Shown piece after piece: positions 18,093 to 27,062 of a stretch of 64,000 nt of DNA; within the stretch, counting starts at the first letter, position 1, and every line of letters begins with the position of its first letter. The notes under the pieces were generated by a model. The model did not search any database and was not told the origin of the DNA. It saw only the letters and a list, made by a program, of their open reading frames with translations. A program made the translations under genes and the position numbers. Origin of the DNA: Algoriphagus terrigena DSM 22685 (lineage in GTDB: Bacteria > Bacteroidota > Bacteroidia > Cytophagales > Cyclobacteriaceae). The DNA is taken from assembly GCF_000429445.1 (NCBI RefSeq), contig NZ_KE386904.1, forward strand, positions 310,001 to 374,000. The letters are read 5' to 3'.

Positions 18093-18476
18093 CTATTCCA
18101 TTTGCGTCGACACTGACCAGACGTTTCCGTTAAAATCCTTAAACATCCCCCTTAGGTCTGGGTCGCCTTTTTGGATTGGTTCCTGAAGTCCCTCGCAACC
18201 CAGCTCCAACGCTTTTTTGTAGGTCGCTTTTGCATCTAATACGTAGTAGTGCATCAGAAATTCATTGGCAGGGTATTCGGCTGTGGCCTCGCTGAGCATG
18301 ATGACGGAATCGTCCAGCTTCAGTTCCATGTGCATGATTTTTCCATCAGGCCTGTCATATTTCCGCAATTCGACCGCATCAAACAGGTCTTTCATCAATT
18401 GAACAAATCGAGCGGCATCTTTTACGATAAAATAGGGCGATACGGCATTGTATCCGGCTGGTTTGAAGTAGATCAT
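18093..18476 (-). CDS. PhnB-like VOC-family protein
   Basis: About 127 residues from the ATG at 18476 (MIYFKPAGYNAVSPYFIVKD), where family similarity begins; a 19-codon in-frame extension to 18533 is possible but has no domain character. It is a single VOC unit of two beta-alpha-beta-beta-beta modules, ending in GMFKDFNGNVWSVSTQ. VOC proteins of this PhnB-like class include glyoxalase, bleomycin-binding and fosfomycin-resistance relatives; the ligand cannot be read. The metal ligand pattern is incomplete, so it could be non-catalytic. Confidence 0.85.
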   Translation of the reverse strand: MIYFKPAGYNAVSPYFIVKDAARFVQLMKDLFDAVELRKYDRPDGKIMHMELKLDDSVIMLSEATAEYPANEFLMHYYVLDAKATYKKALELGCEGLQEPIQKGDPDLRGMFKDFNGNVWSVSTQME

Positions 18477-18560
18477 AGCTGGTTGCTTTTTTATTGTGAA
18501 TTGATTGATATTCAAGCTTAAGTGCTTTTTCAAAAAGTATCAAGTCGATGGCGTTAAAGT

Positions 18561-20273
18561 TTACCAGCTTCCGCCGCCACCGCCCCCTCCCCCACCGCCG
18601 GAGAATCCGCCGCCTCCCGAACCGCCACCACTGCTGGAAGGCTGTTGGCTGGATTGGCTGATCGTATTTGAGAGACTGGAGTTGAGCATGTGGGCAAATG
18701 CTGCCCGCTGAATCATCCCACCACCATACCAGCTGGGGTTGTAGTCCTGACGCTCTGCACTCATCGCCAGCTTATTTTGAAATTTCTCTCCCCAGATTTC
18801 TTCCACATCCAACACCATCGCGTAAGGCAAGAGCGCTTCAAATTTCTCGGGAGTCATTTCCGGAGGATTGCTGAACTGAAGCATCTTCTCTTCCGCTGCT
18901 GACAGGTACATCTTAAACCCTTCGATCTCCGATCGCAGCTTGAGTTTTTGTTCGGCCGGTCTGCGAATCAGCCATTGGTAAAGGACAAATAGAACCGCAT
19001 TTCCCGCCAAAAACCCAATGAGAAGCGGCGCCTTGTCCCGATATACAAAGTAGTCATCCAACAGCACCAGCATCGCAATATATCCGGCGATCAGTACGAA
19101 GGGCAAAATCCAAAACTTGAAATTAAAACCTTTGTAAAGCAACGTATTCCACTGCGAAGTCAAGCTGGAATGAAAATTCGTCACCGCCTTCGCTATTGTT
19201 GCGTCATATTTCCCGTTCAGCGTGATTTTTTCCTTTACCGCAAACAGAGACCGCAGCAGCTCCTTCTCTTCCTTTGGCAAGCTATCATTCGGATAATTTA
19301 CCTGAATGAGTTCGAATTCCTTTTGTTTGAAAAGCCCGAAAAGTCCGTCACTCGTCTTCTCTTCAATTCGGAGGTAGCCTTTGGAAGCAAGACTGACCAA
19401 AGAAGCGGTCACGAAATCCTGCCAATAATATCCCTTCGCCACCATCCCCACAGAGGCCGGCGAGAGATTGGAAGGCGGATCAAAAAGCGGAATTACTGTC
19501 GGCTTGGGCGGATCAATTCCAAATCTGAGCCAAGTGAAAAAATAATAGCCCAACAGAAACAACCCGAACCCAGCCATCAACAGCTGGTAACCGTTTCGCT
19601 GCAAAAAGCCGGGAGGCGGAGGTACAGCGACTATTCCTTTGCTAAAGCCGATGGCGACACTAAGATTCTCATAGGGATTCAGCGGTCCCGCTTCAAATGT
19701 GACCAACTTTCCATTAGCCGAACTCTGGCAATTACCCTCCGTACTTCCGTATTGGCCGGTGTAGCAGGCATTTTGCACCATATTAGCTCCTTCGGGAAGG
19801 AAAATTTCTGCTTTGATCTTATCGACAGCAAAAGGCCATTGGGTTCCGTTGACATTCCAATACAATTCATCATACCCGTCGAAAAACCGGATCTGCCCCG
19901 GTATCGAGTAGGTGATTTCGTACTCATAGTCGCCTGGATCGAGGAATACCGAAGACTCGCCGACATAGATTGAAAGGTGGCCGTTTTCCCGCTCCGTGTG
20001 ATAAAGAGACTCTGTTCCGTCGCGTTTCACTGACAGGATAATAAATTCATTCTTGATCTCATCTCCGAGGTCGTCTACTCTTGTCAAGGGCAGTGATCGG
20101 ATGATGCCTCTTTTGCCACTCAGTTCAGTTGAATAAATGATCGTTTCTGAAACCGTGATGAGCCCTGAAGGATCAATCAGAATAGTGGATTCAAACTCCC
20201 GCAACTTTTCATCCTGCCCAAAAGCTAACGCTGAAAGAAAAATTCCCAGAATAAAAAAGGTGACCTGTTTCAT
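18561..20273 (-). CDS. DUF2207 membrane protein with glycine-rich tail
   Basis: 570 residues. Signal peptide (MKQVTFFILGIFLSALAFGQ), an extracytoplasmic beta-rich DUF2207 domain (about 20-225), one membrane helix (about 235-255), a cytoplasmic region, two more helices (about 385-435) and a C-terminal tail of GGGSGGGG-type repeats ending in GGSW. The glycine tail is a known feature of DUF2207 proteins. Its start codon directly follows the LemA stop, so the two form a translationally linked pair. LemA/DUF2207 pairs recur in bacteria, but their function is not established; a membrane-associated assembly is likely. Confidence 0.9.
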   Translation of the reverse strand: MKQVTFFILGIFLSALAFGQDEKLREFESTILIDPSGLITVSETIIYSTELSGKRGIIRSLPLTRVDDLGDEIKNEFIILSVKRDGTESLYHTERENGHLSIYVGESSVFLDPGDYEYEITYSIPGQIRFFDGYDELYWNVNGTQWPFAVDKIKAEIFLPEGANMVQNACYTGQYGSTEGNCQSSANGKLVTFEAGPLNPYENLSVAIGFSKGIVAVPPPPGFLQRNGYQLLMAGFGLFLLGYYFFTWLRFGIDPPKPTVIPLFDPPSNLSPASVGMVAKGYYWQDFVTASLVSLASKGYLRIEEKTSDGLFGLFKQKEFELIQVNYPNDSLPKEEKELLRSLFAVKEKITLNGKYDATIAKAVTNFHSSLTSQWNTLLYKGFNFKFWILPFVLIAGYIAMLVLLDDYFVYRDKAPLLIGFLAGNAVLFVLYQWLIRRPAEQKLKLRSEIEGFKMYLSAAEEKMLQFSNPPEMTPEKFEALLPYAMVLDVEEIWGEKFQNKLAMSAERQDYNPSWYGGGMIQRAAFAHMLNSSLSNTISQSSQQPSSSGGGSGGGGFSGGGGGGGGGGSW

Positions 20274-20825
20274 TCAGAATTTCACTTGGGGAAGTACTCG
20301 CTCGGCATCGCTATCCAGCTCGAAAAACTTGGACTTAACAAACCCAAACAGGTTTGCCAGGATATTGCTGGGGAAGGAATCGATAAGGATGCTCTTCTCC
20401 CGCACCGTCCCGTTGTAGTACCTTCTGGATTTCTCGATGTCCTGCTCGATCACCGACAATTCCTCCTGGAGTTTCAGAAAATTTTGGTTGGCCTTCAGCT
20501 CTGGATATTGTTCCGATAGGGCAAAAAGGTTGACCAGCGCTTTGTTGAGTTGGTTTTCGGCAGCTTGTTGAGACTCCAAAGTCGTCGCTGACTGCGCCAT
20601 ATTTCGGGCGTTCACCACTTTTTCGAAGGTCTCCTGCTCGTGCTTGGCGTAGCCTTTGACAGTTTCTACCAGATTGGGAATGAGGCTGTATCGCTTTTTG
20701 AGCTGCACATCGATCCCGCTCCAGGCTTCGTCTACGAGGGTTCGGAATTTGACTAGCTTGTTATAGATCCCGATGGTGTAAAAAATCACCAGGAGCACGA
20801 TCACTCCGATAATTAATAAGGTCAT
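20274..20825 (-). CDS. lemA: LemA-family membrane-anchored protein
   Basis: 183 residues. One N-terminal membrane helix (LLIIGVIVLLVIFYTIG, about 3-20) is followed by a long helical coiled-coil domain with the LemA signature YNKLVKFRTLVDEAWSGIDV, then LKKRYSLIPNLVETVKGYA. The N-terminus is likely outside and the coil on one face of the inner membrane. The family has unknown function and is co-transcribed with DUF2207 here, as in many bacteria. The start is the ATG at 20825; length is typical. Confidence 0.93.
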   Translation of the reverse strand: MTLLIIGVIVLLVIFYTIGIYNKLVKFRTLVDEAWSGIDVQLKKRYSLIPNLVETVKGYAKHEQETFEKVVNARNMAQSATTLESQQAAENQLNKALVNLFALSEQYPELKANQNFLKLQEELSVIEQDIEKSRRYYNGTVREKSILIDSFPSNILANLFGFVKSKFFELDSDAERVLPQVKF

Positions 20826-20972
20826 TTGCTTTGCGTTGAGGTTGGAAAAAAACGTGATTTGAATTTAAGGATTTATGCGATCCCTCATAGCTTAAATCCT
20901 CTGTTTCAGATTTGACCTGATGACATGATGATCCGACCGGCTTCGGACTATCAAATGTCATCTGTTGAAAAA

Positions 20973-22145
20973 CTACCTCAACAGCTCCAAATACAGTTCG
21001 TTGATCACTTTTTCCGCATTCGAGTGGATCGGGCTTCCCGTCACGGTGGCGAGATTGATTGCCAGGAAAATGTAGGTTTTCCGCTCGGGGAAGTAATACA
21101 ACTGGCTTCCCGCTCCCAATCCTCCCCCACTGTGCCCAATCGCTTCTTTGCCTCCGATAGTGGTCAGATCCAGGCCCAGTCCATACTGAGGAAGTCCTTT
21201 GGCATCGTTCACCCAAGTTTTCATCTCGGAGAGAGACTGTTCAGAGATTAACTTCCCACTCAACAGGCCTTCCAAAAACCGTATCCCATCGCCCGGAGTA
21301 GTCACGATTCCATCGTCTCCGACCATCTTTTTCACATTTTGAACTTGCAAATAGCTCGAGTTCTCGATGATACCGTTGCTGTACCGATCCCAATAGCCAT
21401 CTACCAATCTGGGATTATCCAGGTAATCATCGGATTGTCGGTAGCGCGTATTTTCTAGTCCCAGCTTTCCAAAAATATTCTCGCGGATAAATGCCGCATG
21501 ATCTCCAGTCAAATGATCCATCATCAAAGCCAGCAAGACAAATCCAGAATTCCGATACGAATACTTGGCGCCAGGTTCAGAATCCAACTTTTTGCCCTTG
21601 ATCAATTCCATGTAATCCATCGGCGTAAACGAATGGTCTGGGTCTTGGAGCAGCACCGTGATGTATTCCGGCAGGTAGTTATATTCGGGAATTCCAGAAG
21701 TATGATTCAGCAGCATGCGAACCGTTATTTCATTGGATCGGGTAATCCAAGTGCTCAATTCATCTGGCAGATACGTAGAAACAGGCTGGTCCAAATCAAT
21801 CTTGCCTCGATCCTTTAACATCAGAACACTGGTAGCCAGATAGGTTTTTGAGATGCTCTGAAGGTATTGCAGATTACAGGTGTTCATCGGCGTTTTGCTC
21901 TCCAGCCTGGAGAATCCGGCGGCGGAATACCATTCTACTTCCGGTGTTTTGACCCCTGCCACCACGCCTGGAATCCCAAGCCGCACGAGTTCCTCCAGCT
22001 TATCCTGCACATTCTGAAACCTCCCGTTTTCATACTCTGAATTTTCAGGGTTGCATGCCGTTTCCTGTGGCTTTGCGAGATGGATGACTGAGAAAAACAA
22101 CAAGCCCAAGATCACGCAAATCCGCTTTTTTTGAATGCCTTTCAT
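20973..22145 (-). CDS. Exported serine hydrolase, beta-lactamase class C family
   Basis: About 390 residues from the ATG at 22145 (MKGIQKKRICVILGLLFFSV), chosen because a hydrophobic export signal follows; an upstream in-frame start adds 19 residues that spoil it. Catalytic motifs of the PBP/class C fold: SISK with nucleophile Ser97 and Lys100, YRN as the tyrosine motif, and GHSGGG as the KTG-equivalent HxG. Likely a periplasmic or lipid-linked D-peptidase or esterase; a true beta-lactamase role is not implied. It starts 1 nt after the stop of the upstream gene, so the two are coupled. Confidence 0.9.
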   Translation of the reverse strand: MKGIQKKRICVILGLLFFSVIHLAKPQETACNPENSEYENGRFQNVQDKLEELVRLGIPGVVAGVKTPEVEWYSAAGFSRLESKTPMNTCNLQYLQSISKTYLATSVLMLKDRGKIDLDQPVSTYLPDELSTWITRSNEITVRMLLNHTSGIPEYNYLPEYITVLLQDPDHSFTPMDYMELIKGKKLDSEPGAKYSYRNSGFVLLALMMDHLTGDHAAFIRENIFGKLGLENTRYRQSDDYLDNPRLVDGYWDRYSNGIIENSSYLQVQNVKKMVGDDGIVTTPGDGIRFLEGLLSGKLISEQSLSEMKTWVNDAKGLPQYGLGLDLTTIGGKEAIGHSGGGLGAGSQLYYFPERKTYIFLAINLATVTGSPIHSNAEKVINELYLELLR

Positions 22146-22146
22146 A

Positions 22147-22755
22147 TCAGTTTCCGTTGAAGTGGGTTCGTGTTCCAAACTGAAAAATCGTCTCCGGGAC
22201 AACCGGAATATCCTGATTGAATCCCTTCAGAAATACAGCCTGATAGTTGACAAAAGGACTGGTATATACTCCCTCAGAATAGTTGTGAACGCCCAAACCC
22301 ACACCAATCGGGATAGCCAGCATTCCTTTCCCTTTCTTTCCCACCGGGATCCAATCGCCATCTTTTTGGACAAAAGACTCGCTGGGCCTAAAGGCCAGCT
22401 TGTAGCCGACGCCCGCTTTGATTTCCCCGAAAAGCGGATCACTCAAATAGGGTCGCCAGGCAGTTTGCGTCATCAGATAGATGCCGTTGCCCATGTTTTT
22501 GTTTCGGATCCAAAAGACCGAAAACTCCTGAATCCAGTCGTGGCTGTCACCGCCATGACTGATTTCGGTACCCAGTCCGATTCCCATATTTTTGAAATTC
22601 GCTCCCAGGTTTTTGAAAGGAAGGGAAAAGGACTGAAACTGAAGGGTGACCGTCAAAGGGAAATTACGGTAATCCTTTGGAGTCGAATCCTGCGCTTTTA
22701 TCGCTGAACAGATTGTGATGAAAAGCGAAAACAAGAGAAAAATCTGTCTGTACAT
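22147..22755 (-). CDS. Exported hypothetical protein, likely beta-rich
   Basis: About 202 residues from the ATG at 22755 (MYRQIFLLFSLFITICSAIKA, then QD), which gives a clean signal peptide; a start seven codons earlier is less likely. The mature part is rich in glycine and aromatic residues in alternating patterns (GIGLGTEISH, GYKLAFRPSES, IGVGLGVHNY), suggesting a small beta-barrel or outer-membrane protein. I do not recognise a family. It is upstream of and coupled to the serine hydrolase (stop and start separated by 1 nt). Confidence 0.75.
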   Translation of the reverse strand: MYRQIFLLFSLFITICSAIKAQDSTPKDYRNFPLTVTLQFQSFSLPFKNLGANFKNMGIGLGTEISHGGDSHDWIQEFSVFWIRNKNMGNGIYLMTQTAWRPYLSDPLFGEIKAGVGYKLAFRPSESFVQKDGDWIPVGKKGKGMLAIPIGVGLGVHNYSEGVYTSPFVNYQAVFLKGFNQDIPVVPETIFQFGTRTHFNGN

Positions 22756-22854
22756 AGCCGTCGATTTACGGAACAATTCTACCTATAAACCGCCGTCTGA
22801 ATCAAAAAATGAGGCAAGGATTCGCCGAAGTGCACTCAAATTTGCCTTGAAATG

Positions 22855-23682
22855 TCAGCGGCTTGGCATAAACCACGCGCGAAACGAAGGTGCTTTGGCG
22901 CGGCTGATGCCCAACTTCAGCTCCACGTTGATCTTGGAATCTACTTGAGCTTCCAGTTTTCCATGATCTGACTTTTTGAATCCAAGCAAAATCTGCCGAT
23001 GTACAATCGTCTGTCTGTTGAGCCTGAAAAAATCAGCTTCGGGCAACTCCTTTTCCCAATAATCCAGACTTTCATCGAGGAAGTATTTTTTGCCCGCGAG
23101 AGAAATCAGCAAAACATATTCGTCTTCAATCCTCAAAGCGGCCGCATCCGCACCGGGAATAAGCAGATTCTGATTCCCCATTTTCACTGCAAATCCACTG
23201 AAAACAGGCTGAATCTTGGGTTGCTGGGATTGAATCTCCTGGAGCGTGTGGTAATAGTAAAGGCCGATGTAGATGCCGTTGATCACCAAAAACCAAACTC
23301 CGATGATAAAGACGTCCATCGTGTAAAACTCCAACACGGCCGGTCTTCCTTTGGCTATCCAACTCACCAGCTCGGTGGTCAGGATGATAAAGCTCAGCCC
23401 GGAAAAAGTTGTGAGCAAAAGCTGGAGCAGGATTCTCTTTGCGGGTTTTGGCCCAAAAGGCAAGGATTGATCCAGTCGCAAAATGATCCATCGCACGATC
23501 AGCCAAGCCAAATATCCCTGCGTGGTATCAATCGCAAAAGTCAGGACCAGAAACCCGTTCCATTGGATATTGGAATAGGTCAGGTAATAATTGAAAGCGC
23601 TGATCAGCGGAATCAACACCAAAAAAATCAGAAGATCCGGCCGGTATTTTTTTGATAAAGAAAGGCCTGAATTTCTGATCAT
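22855..23682 (-). CDS. Membrane-anchored LytTR-family regulator
   Basis: 275 residues. Four membrane helices (about 17-32, 42-62, 85-108, 122-145) are followed by a linker and a C-terminal LytTR DNA-binding domain (about 175-268) with ALRIEDEYVLLIS, FFRLNRQTIVHRQ and ISRAKAPSFRAWF. This is the Bacteroidota single-component type: a membrane sensor and a LytTR output in one protein. It starts 6 bp after the tryptophan dioxygenase stop and may be co-transcribed with it, so it may respond to or control aromatic metabolism; that link is inference. Confidence 0.9.
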   Translation of the reverse strand: MIRNSGLSLSKKYRPDLLIFLVLIPLISAFNYYLTYSNIQWNGFLVLTFAIDTTQGYLAWLIVRWIILRLDQSLPFGPKPAKRILLQLLLTTFSGLSFIILTTELVSWIAKGRPAVLEFYTMDVFIIGVWFLVINGIYIGLYYYHTLQEIQSQQPKIQPVFSGFAVKMGNQNLLIPGADAAALRIEDEYVLLISLAGKKYFLDESLDYWEKELPEADFFRLNRQTIVHRQILLGFKKSDHGKLEAQVDSKINVELKLGISRAKAPSFRAWFMPSR

Positions 23683-23688
23683 GGGCGC

Positions 23689-24660
23689 TTAGCCTTTTTG
23701 GATCTCTTCTCCAAAAATCTCCTTTACTACCCAGCCTTTGCCCCACTCTTCCGTCTCTTGGTCGGACCAGAGTTCTGGGAAAAAGATGACTTTCTGAAAG
23801 CGCGGAGGAAGATACTTTTGCCAATTGGTACCGCCGGTAGCTGCGATGTCCACCGGGTCGCGTTGCAGGTAGCGCACGGCGGATTTGTAGTGCGCCAGTG
23901 GCCAAAACACATTGGCTTTCAGGTCAAACTGCCGCATCAGCTCTTTCATTTCCGGCGAAGGGTTCTCTAGCTCCATGTACTTTTGCCAGAGGTTTTTGCG
24001 GCGGTAGGACTCGATGAGGTCGACGAGCTTTTTTCCGTACTTTTCTTCGAAATTCTTCAGGGTCAGCGTCTTCTCCCCAGTCGCCAGCTCGATAGCGCCC
24101 TGTTGCCAATAGAGATTTTCAAACAAATCGTCCGACGGGCTGTGATAATCGTATTCTGGTCTTTTGGAGAGCGTGATCAGGTGAAAAGCATCCGTCGCCA
24201 TCAGCTCAATCTCCCGAAACTGAGCGCTTTGGAAACCGGAGGAAGGCAAAAGCGACATGCGGAACTTCAGAAATTGCTCGCGCTCCATCCCTTTCCACAT
24301 CAGGGCAAAAGAGCTGATCAAGTGGTCAAAATACATTGCAATCCGCTCCAGTCTGGCTTTGAAAAACGTCTCCGTCAGTGGGTTTTGCTCCGCGATCTGC
24401 TCCATCTCCGAGATGATCAGCTTAAAGTACAGCTCGGTGATCTGATGATAGATGATGAAGATCTTCTCGTCTTTAAAGCTCGTCTTGGGCTGCTGCAGGG
24501 ACAGCAAAACGTCCAGATTGATATAGTCCCAGTACGTCAGGTAGTCTGCGTAGAGCAAGCCTTCAAGGTACGAAAGCAGGTCCTGTCCCGACGACTTAAA
24601 CTTCTCCTCCAGTTGATGAATTCTATCGAGGATCTTGGGATCAAACTGGGACTCTTGCAT
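23689..24660 (-). CDS. kynA: Tryptophan 2,3-dioxygenase
   Basis: 323 residues, heme enzyme that opens L-tryptophan to N-formylkynurenine, the first step of the kynurenine route. The N-terminal motif DYLTYWDYINLDVLLSLQ and IIYHQITELYFKLIISEM (His72 at the distal pocket) are diagnostic, as are FRMSLLPSSGFQSAQFREIE and the C-terminal GGTNWQKYLPPRF. Cytoplasmic. It is divergent from glutaryl-CoA dehydrogenase, which acts lower in tryptophan or lysine degradation, so the intergenic 117 bp may be shared control DNA. Length is slightly long for bacterial TDO (about 280-300). Confidence 0.94.
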   Translation of the reverse strand: MQESQFDPKILDRIHQLEEKFKSSGQDLLSYLEGLLYADYLTYWDYINLDVLLSLQQPKTSFKDEKIFIIYHQITELYFKLIISEMEQIAEQNPLTETFFKARLERIAMYFDHLISSFALMWKGMEREQFLKFRMSLLPSSGFQSAQFREIELMATDAFHLITLSKRPEYDYHSPSDDLFENLYWQQGAIELATGEKTLTLKNFEEKYGKKLVDLIESYRRKNLWQKYMELENPSPEMKELMRQFDLKANVFWPLAHYKSAVRYLQRDPVDIAATGGTNWQKYLPPRFQKVIFFPELWSDQETEEWGKGWVVKEIFGEEIQKG

Positions 24661-24777
24661 GGGGAATTTTTAGTCAAAAAGGTAGTTTATTCAGGGCCTT
24701 TCTCCTTAATTTCGGGACGACCGCGGCTCTGCGTCGCCGCAAAAATGAGTGATTCCCAAAAATAAACCAAATATAAC

Positions 24778-25983
24778 ATGGAGGCTATCGAAATCCGGAA
24801 ATCCCTGAAGCAGGATAATTTTGAAGGCGTTGATTTTCTGGATCTGGACGAGTTGCTCACCGATGAGCAGAAGTTGATCCGATCGTCTATGCGGGACTTT
24901 GTCAAAAAAGAAATCTCTCCCTACATCGAAGACTGGGCTCAAAAAGCTCATTTCCCCTACGAAATCGTCCGAAAATTTGGCGAGGTCGGCGCATTCGGCC
25001 CACAGCTTCCCGAGCAATACGGCGGCGGAGGCCTGGATTACATCTCCTACGGGCTGATCATGCAGGAGATCGAGCGCGGAGACTCAGGCATGCGCTCCAC
25101 GGCCTCCGTCCAAGGCTCGCTCGTGATGTATCCGATATACAAGTTTGGCACCGAGGAGCAGCGAATGAAATACCTGCCCAAACTGGGCTTGGGTGAATAC
25201 CTCGGCTGCTTCGGTCTGACCGAACCGGATCACGGCTCCAATCCCAGCGGGATGGTCACCAACTTCAAAGACATGGGCGACCACTACCTGCTCAATGGCG
25301 CGAAGATGTGGATCTCCAATTCCCCCAAGGCTGATCTAGCCGTCGTCTGGGCCAAGAATGAAGAAGGCAGAATCCACGGCTTGATCGTCGAGCGCGGCAT
25401 GGAAGGTTTCAGCACTCCGGAGACCCACGGCAAATGGTCGCTTCGCGCTTCATGCACGGGCGAACTGGTTTTTGACAACGTAAAAGTTCCAAAGGAAAAC
25501 CTCCTTCCTGGCAAGTCCGGCTTGGGCGCGCCGATGATGTGCTTGGATTCGGCACGGTTTGGCATCGCTTGGGGCGCGATCGGAGCGGCGATGGATTGCT
25601 ATGACTCGGCAAGACGCTACGCCGCGGAGCGCATCCAGTTTGGGAAGCCGATCGGAGGTTTTCAGCTGACGCAAAAGAAACTGGCAGAGATGCTGACCGA
25701 GATTACCAAAGCACAGCTATTGGCTTGGAAAGTCGGCAAGATGATGAATGCCGGCACCGCCAAAACCGTGCATATCTCCATGGCCAAGCGCAACAACGTG
25801 GAGATGGCGCTGAATATCGCCCGCGAAGCCCGGCAGATCCATGGCGGCATGGGCATCACCGGCGAATACCCGATCATGCGTCACATGATGAATCTGGAAT
25901 CAGTAATTACTTATGAAGGAACGCATGATATTCACTTGCTGATCTTGGGTCAGGATATTACCGGATTGCAGGCTTTTAAGTGA
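24778..25983 (+). CDS. gcdH: Glutaryl-CoA dehydrogenase (acyl-CoA dehydrogenase family)
   Basis: 401 residues. FAD-dependent oxidation and decarboxylation of glutaryl-CoA to crotonyl-CoA. Acyl-CoA dehydrogenase motifs are present: GCFGLTEPDHGSNPSGM (flavin), WISNSPKADL, RIQFGKPIGGFQL, and the catalytic base Glu380 in YEGTHDIHLLILG. The GMRSTASVQGSLVMYPI segment and the C-terminal GQDITGLQAF match the glutaryl-CoA dehydrogenase subgroup rather than short-chain enzymes. It sits divergent to tryptophan dioxygenase, supporting a role in tryptophan catabolism. It ends before a strong bidirectional terminator. Confidence 0.92.
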   Translation: MEAIEIRKSLKQDNFEGVDFLDLDELLTDEQKLIRSSMRDFVKKEISPYIEDWAQKAHFPYEIVRKFGEVGAFGPQLPEQYGGGGLDYISYGLIMQEIERGDSGMRSTASVQGSLVMYPIYKFGTEEQRMKYLPKLGLGEYLGCFGLTEPDHGSNPSGMVTNFKDMGDHYLLNGAKMWISNSPKADLAVVWAKNEEGRIHGLIVERGMEGFSTPETHGKWSLRASCTGELVFDNVKVPKENLLPGKSGLGAPMMCLDSARFGIAWGAIGAAMDCYDSARRYAAERIQFGKPIGGFQLTQKKLAEMLTEITKAQLLAWKVGKMMNAGTAKTVHISMAKRNNVEMALNIAREARQIHGGMGITGEYPIMRHMMNLESVITYEGTHDIHLLILGQDITGLQAFK

Positions 25984-26147
25984 TTGAATCTGAAAAATTG
26001 GAACTGAAAAGTGGGAAGGTGAAAAGGTAGTAAAATTGAAAAGCTCCGACATGTTCCCTCCCTCTTGAGCGTCGCCGCTCGCGAAAATTCAAATCCACAT
26101 TCTGCAAACAAAATCCAGTGAGTGGGGACATTTACTTAGGCGCAAAG

Positions 26148-26181
26148 AAAAGGCCCTGAATTTCATTTTTCAGGGCCTTTT
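26148..26181. terminator. Bidirectional terminator, gcdH and nucleoside-hydrolase-like gene
   Basis: AAAAGGCCCTGAA and TTCAGGGCCTTTT form a 13-bp stem with an 8-nt loop, with A- and T-runs on both sides. It lies 2 bp beyond the stop of the minus-strand gene and serves both convergent genes. Confidence 0.85.
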
Positions 26182-26182
26182 T

Positions 26183-27052
26183 CTATTTCACCTTCCCCGG
26201 ATTCTCCAGAATCTCTTTAAGCGAATCTGGGGTGTTTTTCTGGCTGCCGGTGAGAAGGTAGACGATCATCCCCGCATCGGAAGGGTCAAACTCCTCCCCT
26301 TTTTGCGCAGCTACCAATCTGCTGTACAGCCATGTCCAAGAGTCTTTTTCGAAGAGCTTCGGGTCGAGGTTAGTCGCGTTTTTCAACCAGTCATACTTGC
26401 TTAGGTCGGACTTTAAGCCTTCGGACTCTTCGCTGCCATTTTGGTCAGCGATATGATCCAGTTGCAGCCCCATTGGCTCAAATTCCGCTTTAATCTCTTC
26501 CCAAGTCCAGCCTTCGTGCTTTTCCCATTCGTAGGGTTTGTCGGCATGCTCATCATTCCAGACGGAATGGGAAATCAGTCTGACATACTTCAGTTTGGTC
26601 GAGTCGGCTTCGTTGATCGCATCGCCAACCAAATCCATCGGGCCGGCAGCGATAATTGTCAGCGGATCCTTAGCGGAGCTTTTATTGATCTGAAGGGTAA
26701 TCTCGATCACGGCATAGTTCGGAGCCGCCGCCGCCTCGATGAACTTGGTCTTTTTGAAGCCAAACTTATTGGAACCGATAAAGGCACTTTCGCGCATCTG
26801 TTCTGCCGCTTTTGGCTTCTCCTTATTTGAACCCCAGGTGTGGTCGCTGAAGGCATAGATTACCAGCTCATCCTGCAGCTCTCTCGCTGCCAGCAGCGCC
26901 AGACTCATCGGTGTTGCCGCCCAGTCGTCCTCATCGTGCTCGTTACCATCCGAACTGATAATAATTCTGCCTTTGGAATATGGGATCGTCTGGGCGAAAG
27001 AATTTGAAAAAACGCAGGCAAAAAATAATAGTGTAAGGGAGAGAAACTTCAT
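26183..27052 (-). CDS. Exported nucleoside-hydrolase-like protein
   Basis: 289 residues with a signal peptide (MKFLSLTLLFFACVFSNSFA, then QT). The N-terminal motif IIISSDGNEHDEDDWAATP followed by a hydrophobic helix resembles the Ca-binding DxDxxxDD motif of inosine-uridine hydrolase folds (the DUF1593-type group in Bacteroidota). Polar and acidic residues recur later (SHSVWNDEHADKPYEWEKH). It is 10 bp downstream of the large T9SS beta-helix gene, so probably in the same operon. Substrate unknown; a glycoside or nucleoside is plausible. The family call rests on one motif and is moderate. Confidence 0.7.
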   Translation of the reverse strand: MKFLSLTLLFFACVFSNSFAQTIPYSKGRIIISSDGNEHDEDDWAATPMSLALLAARELQDELVIYAFSDHTWGSNKEKPKAAEQMRESAFIGSNKFGFKKTKFIEAAAAPNYAVIEITLQINKSSAKDPLTIIAAGPMDLVGDAINEADSTKLKYVRLISHSVWNDEHADKPYEWEKHEGWTWEEIKAEFEPMGLQLDHIADQNGSEESEGLKSDLSKYDWLKNATNLDPKLFEKDSWTWLYSRLVAAQKGEEFDPSDAGMIVYLLTGSQKNTPDSLKEILENPGKVK

Positions 27053-27062
27053 TTTATGTGGT

